Shown one piece after another: positions 6,441 through 7,575 of a DNA stretch of 7,575 nt. Made by a program: the position numbers and the translations under genes. This DNA is from JANXQG01 sp037147235 (lineage in GTDB: Bacteria > Planctomycetota > Planctomycetia > Pirellulales > Thermoguttaceae). Each line of letters opens with the position of its first letter. Position 1 is the first letter of the stretch. Under the pieces are notes generated by a model. That model searched no databases, was not told the origin of the DNA, and was given only the letters and a program-made list of their open reading frames with translations. The stretch lies in NCBI GenBank assembly GCA_037147235.1, contig JBAWVO010000308.1:1-7575 (forward strand), read 5' to 3'.

Positions 6441-6456
6441 GCCAAACGACAAAGCC

Positions 6457-6511
6457 GCCCGGCGGGTCTGGTAGGCTTTCTTGATGAGAAAGCTCGAAGG
6501 CCCCGCCGGGC
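6457..6511 (+). terminator. Nested GC-rich inverted repeat downstream of TR, terminator-like
   Basis: Outer arms GCCCGGCGGG (6457-6466) and CCCGCCGGGC (6502-6511) are perfect 10-bp complements. They enclose an inner 7-bp stem GCTTTCT (6475-6481) / AGAAAGC (6487-6493) with a TGATG loop. The downstream bases TATTTGTAT are T-rich but not a clean T run. This is a plausible end for the DGR transcript. It could instead be a cruciform or part of the template RNA fold. Confidence 0.5.
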
Positions 6512-6723
6512 TATTTGTATCCTTTGCGGAGGTGTGGCAGAACTCGACGGGAAAGTTGGAAACGGAAAGTTCGTCCGCAGGTCACCTGGCCCATAACGGC
6601 TAAAAAAAACGTCCCCCCACCCTCGCCGCACGACCAGTGTGGCCGCGGCACGAGCGAGAGGAACGTGAAATCACGATCCTTGCGATCACCCCGCACCCGT
6701 GACGCAAGGGTAGAAGAAAAAAA
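6512..6723. other. Non-coding gap between the DGR and the convergent dehydrogenase gene, with an imperfect inverted repeat
   Basis: I see no gene with family resemblance here. It contains an A8 run followed by GTCCCCCC (6602-6617). An inverted repeat follows in which CCTTGCGATCAC (6678-6689) pairs with GTGACGCAAGG (6699-6709): 11 bp, one bulged A, 9-nt loop. It lies just past the stop of the - strand dehydrogenase, with a 7-A stretch (T run on the - strand) before it and none after it. It is therefore not a standard intrinsic terminator for that gene, though it may protect the mRNA end. A small GTGA-AA-TCAC palindrome is at 6665-6674. Confidence 0.4.
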
Positions 6724-7575
6724 TTACTTGATGCCAAAGGCCGCCTTGAAGACATCGGCGATCTCGGGATGAAGGTCGGGGTTGATGCCGTCGGCATCGT
6801 AGGAAAGGCCCAGCGAATCAAGGTCGTGCTTCATCTGGACGGTCTCTTCCTGGGGGCTGACTCGCGGCGGCACAGCGCGGGACAACGGCGTCAGCCAGGC
6901 GTTGAGCGTGTGGCCGCCGTCGACCATCAGATCGTGCCCCGTGACATAGTGCGAGGCGGCCGAAGCGAGGAAAATGACCGCCCCATGCAGATCCTCGGGC
7001 CGTTCCATGTAGCCCATGGGGGTCAACTCGCGGATCCGCTGCCGCGCGACCAGCGGCGTGGAAGCATGCATCGGCGTGAGTAGGTAGCTGGGGCTGATGC
7101 AATTGACGTTGATATTGTAGCGGCCCCACTCGGCGGCCAGCGTCTTGGTCATGTGGACCACGCCGGCCTTGGAAGCGTCATACGAAGCGTTGCAGTTGGC
7201 AATGGTTGCCGACATGGAAGCGATGTTGATGATCTTCCCTTCAATCGGCATTTGCCGCAGCATCTGCTGGGCCTCGGCCTGCGCGCAAAGAAAAACGCCG
7301 GTCAGGTTGAGGGCGATGACCTTATCCCAATCGGCCTGATCCAGCGATTCATCCGCGCCCAGGATAGCGATGCCGGCGTTGTTCACGGCGATGTCCAATC
7401 GGCCGAAGTGCTGGGCAATGCGGCCAACCATCTCCTGCACCTGTTCTCGCTGCGTGACGTCGCAGCGGACCCATAGGGAGTCTCGACCCAACGCGCGGAT
7501 TTCCTCGACCGTTTTCAGGCCCGCCTTCTCGTTAAGATCGACAATGGCCACGTCGGCGCCGGCCTTGGCCAGCGC
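6724..7575 (-). CDS. Short-chain dehydrogenase/reductase (SDR), classical type, 5'-truncated by the window edge
   Basis: A cytosolic NAD(P)-dependent oxidoreductase; its substrate is not recognisable. Reading leftward from the edge, the protein begins in the Rossmann fold at ALAKAGADVAIVDLN. The acidic Asp ending the second strand favours NAD(H) over NADP(H). CDVT, NNAGIAI, the catalytic Ser region IINIASMSA, YDASK (Tyr codon 7180-7182, Lys codon 7168-7170) and the VDGGHTLNAW end motif follow. Only the N-terminal TGxxxGIG loop is missing, lying beyond 7575; GTG at 7549-7551 is an internal Val codon and not the start. The canonical SDR core ends near the DGG motif, and about 60 further residues form a Pro-containing, charged C-terminal extension whose role I cannot assign. 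It is convergent with the DGR and shows no functional link to it. Confidence 0.92.
   Translation of the reverse strand, partial: ALAKAGADVAIVDLNEKAGLKTVEEIRALGRDSLWVRCDVTQREQVQEMVGRIAQHFGRLDIAVNNAGIAILGADESLDQADWDKVIALNLTGVFLCAQAEAQQMLRQMPIEGKIINIASMSATIANCNASYDASKAGVVHMTKTLAAEWGRYNINVNCISPSYLLTPMHASTPLVARQRIRELTPMGYMERPEDLHGAVIFLASAASHYVTGHDLMVDGGHTLNAWLTPLSRAVPPRVSPQEETVQMKHDLDSLGLSYDADGINPDLHPEIADVFKAAFGIK

Larger units (their letters stand above)
6197..6456 (+). ncRNA. Probable DGR template RNA: TR plus a structured 3' spacer
   Basis: The functional DGR RNA contains TR and a downstream spacer; in BPP-1 a spacer of about 140 nt is needed for RT-Avd binding and cDNA priming. Here 140 nt separate the TR end (6316) from the terminator-like hairpin starting at 6457, and no convincing gene lies between. 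Three stems can be drawn: 6325-6331 with 6338-6344 (7 bp, one G-T wobble); 6374-6378 with 6381-6385 (5 bp); and 6418-6427 with 6431-6440 (10 bp, one wobble, CGT loop). The RNA ends are inferred and there are no expression data. Confidence 0.5.

Noticed and set aside
6112..6474. An open reading frame running through the TR and spacer
   Set aside because: It overlaps the RT end and reads TR in a frame different from the VR frame. It has no ribosome binding site and its translation is low-complexity; the DNA is explained by TR and structured RNA.
6678..6709. Intrinsic terminator for the dehydrogenase gene
   Set aside because: On the - strand the T run precedes the stem and none follows it, so the standard terminator pattern is absent. 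It is kept only as an inverted repeat.
1..7575. CRISPR arrays, tRNA or rRNA genes, IS elements, phage structural genes
   Set aside because: No regularly spaced repeats, tRNA cloverleaf, rRNA segments, transposase motifs or phage proteins were recognised in the window.

Overview
The window carries a complete diversity-generating retroelement (DGR) on the + strand. Its target is a membrane-anchored Ser/Thr protein kinase that shares an operon with an FHA-associated ABC exporter. The organism cannot be named from this sequence. Planctomycetes, or another large-genome environmental bacterium, is my best guess, because kinases fused to sulfatase-modifying (FGE/SUMF1-like) domains, FHA-ABC proteins and FGE-type DGR targets are all common there. 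The base composition is fairly GC-rich and no phage structural genes are visible, so this looks like a chromosomal (cellular) DGR.

Layout. (1) 1-235: the C-terminal half of an FHA domain, in frame with the next gene but cut off by an in-frame TAA at 8-10. (2) 236-1990: an ABC-2 type (ABCG-like) transporter with fused ATPase and permease. (3) 2003-4651, 12 nt later and with its own ribosome binding site: an 882-aa protein made of an FHA domain, a zinc ribbon, a Ser/Thr kinase, a membrane linker and an FGE/C-type-lectin-like domain. Its C-terminus holds the variable repeat (VR, 4522-4641). (4) 4652-4762: an intergenic stretch with a polypyrimidine tract and a GC hairpin. (5) 4763-5107: the accessory protein Avd. 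(6) 5135-6202: a DGR-type reverse transcriptase. (7) 6197-6316: the template repeat (TR), which overlaps the RT stop codon. (8) 6317-6511: a non-coding stretch rich in hairpins, probably the TR RNA spacer and a terminator. (9) 6512-6723: no gene, one imperfect inverted repeat. (10) 6724-7575, - strand: a 5'-truncated short-chain dehydrogenase, apparently unrelated.

How it works. VR and TR align without gaps over 120 nt. All 12 differences fall at TR adenines, which is the signature of adenine-specific mutagenic retrohoming. The RT with Avd would copy TR RNA into A-mutated cDNA that replaces VR, altering nine residues of the FGE-like domain seen here. Because that domain is joined to a kinase and the kinase gene is coupled to an FHA-ABC transporter, I infer a hypervariable receptor kinase whose phosphorylation output could control an exporter. 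This would resemble the PknF/Rv1747 pair of Mycobacterium tuberculosis, with an evolvable sensor added. That coupling is a hypothesis; the DGR itself is directly supported by the sequence.
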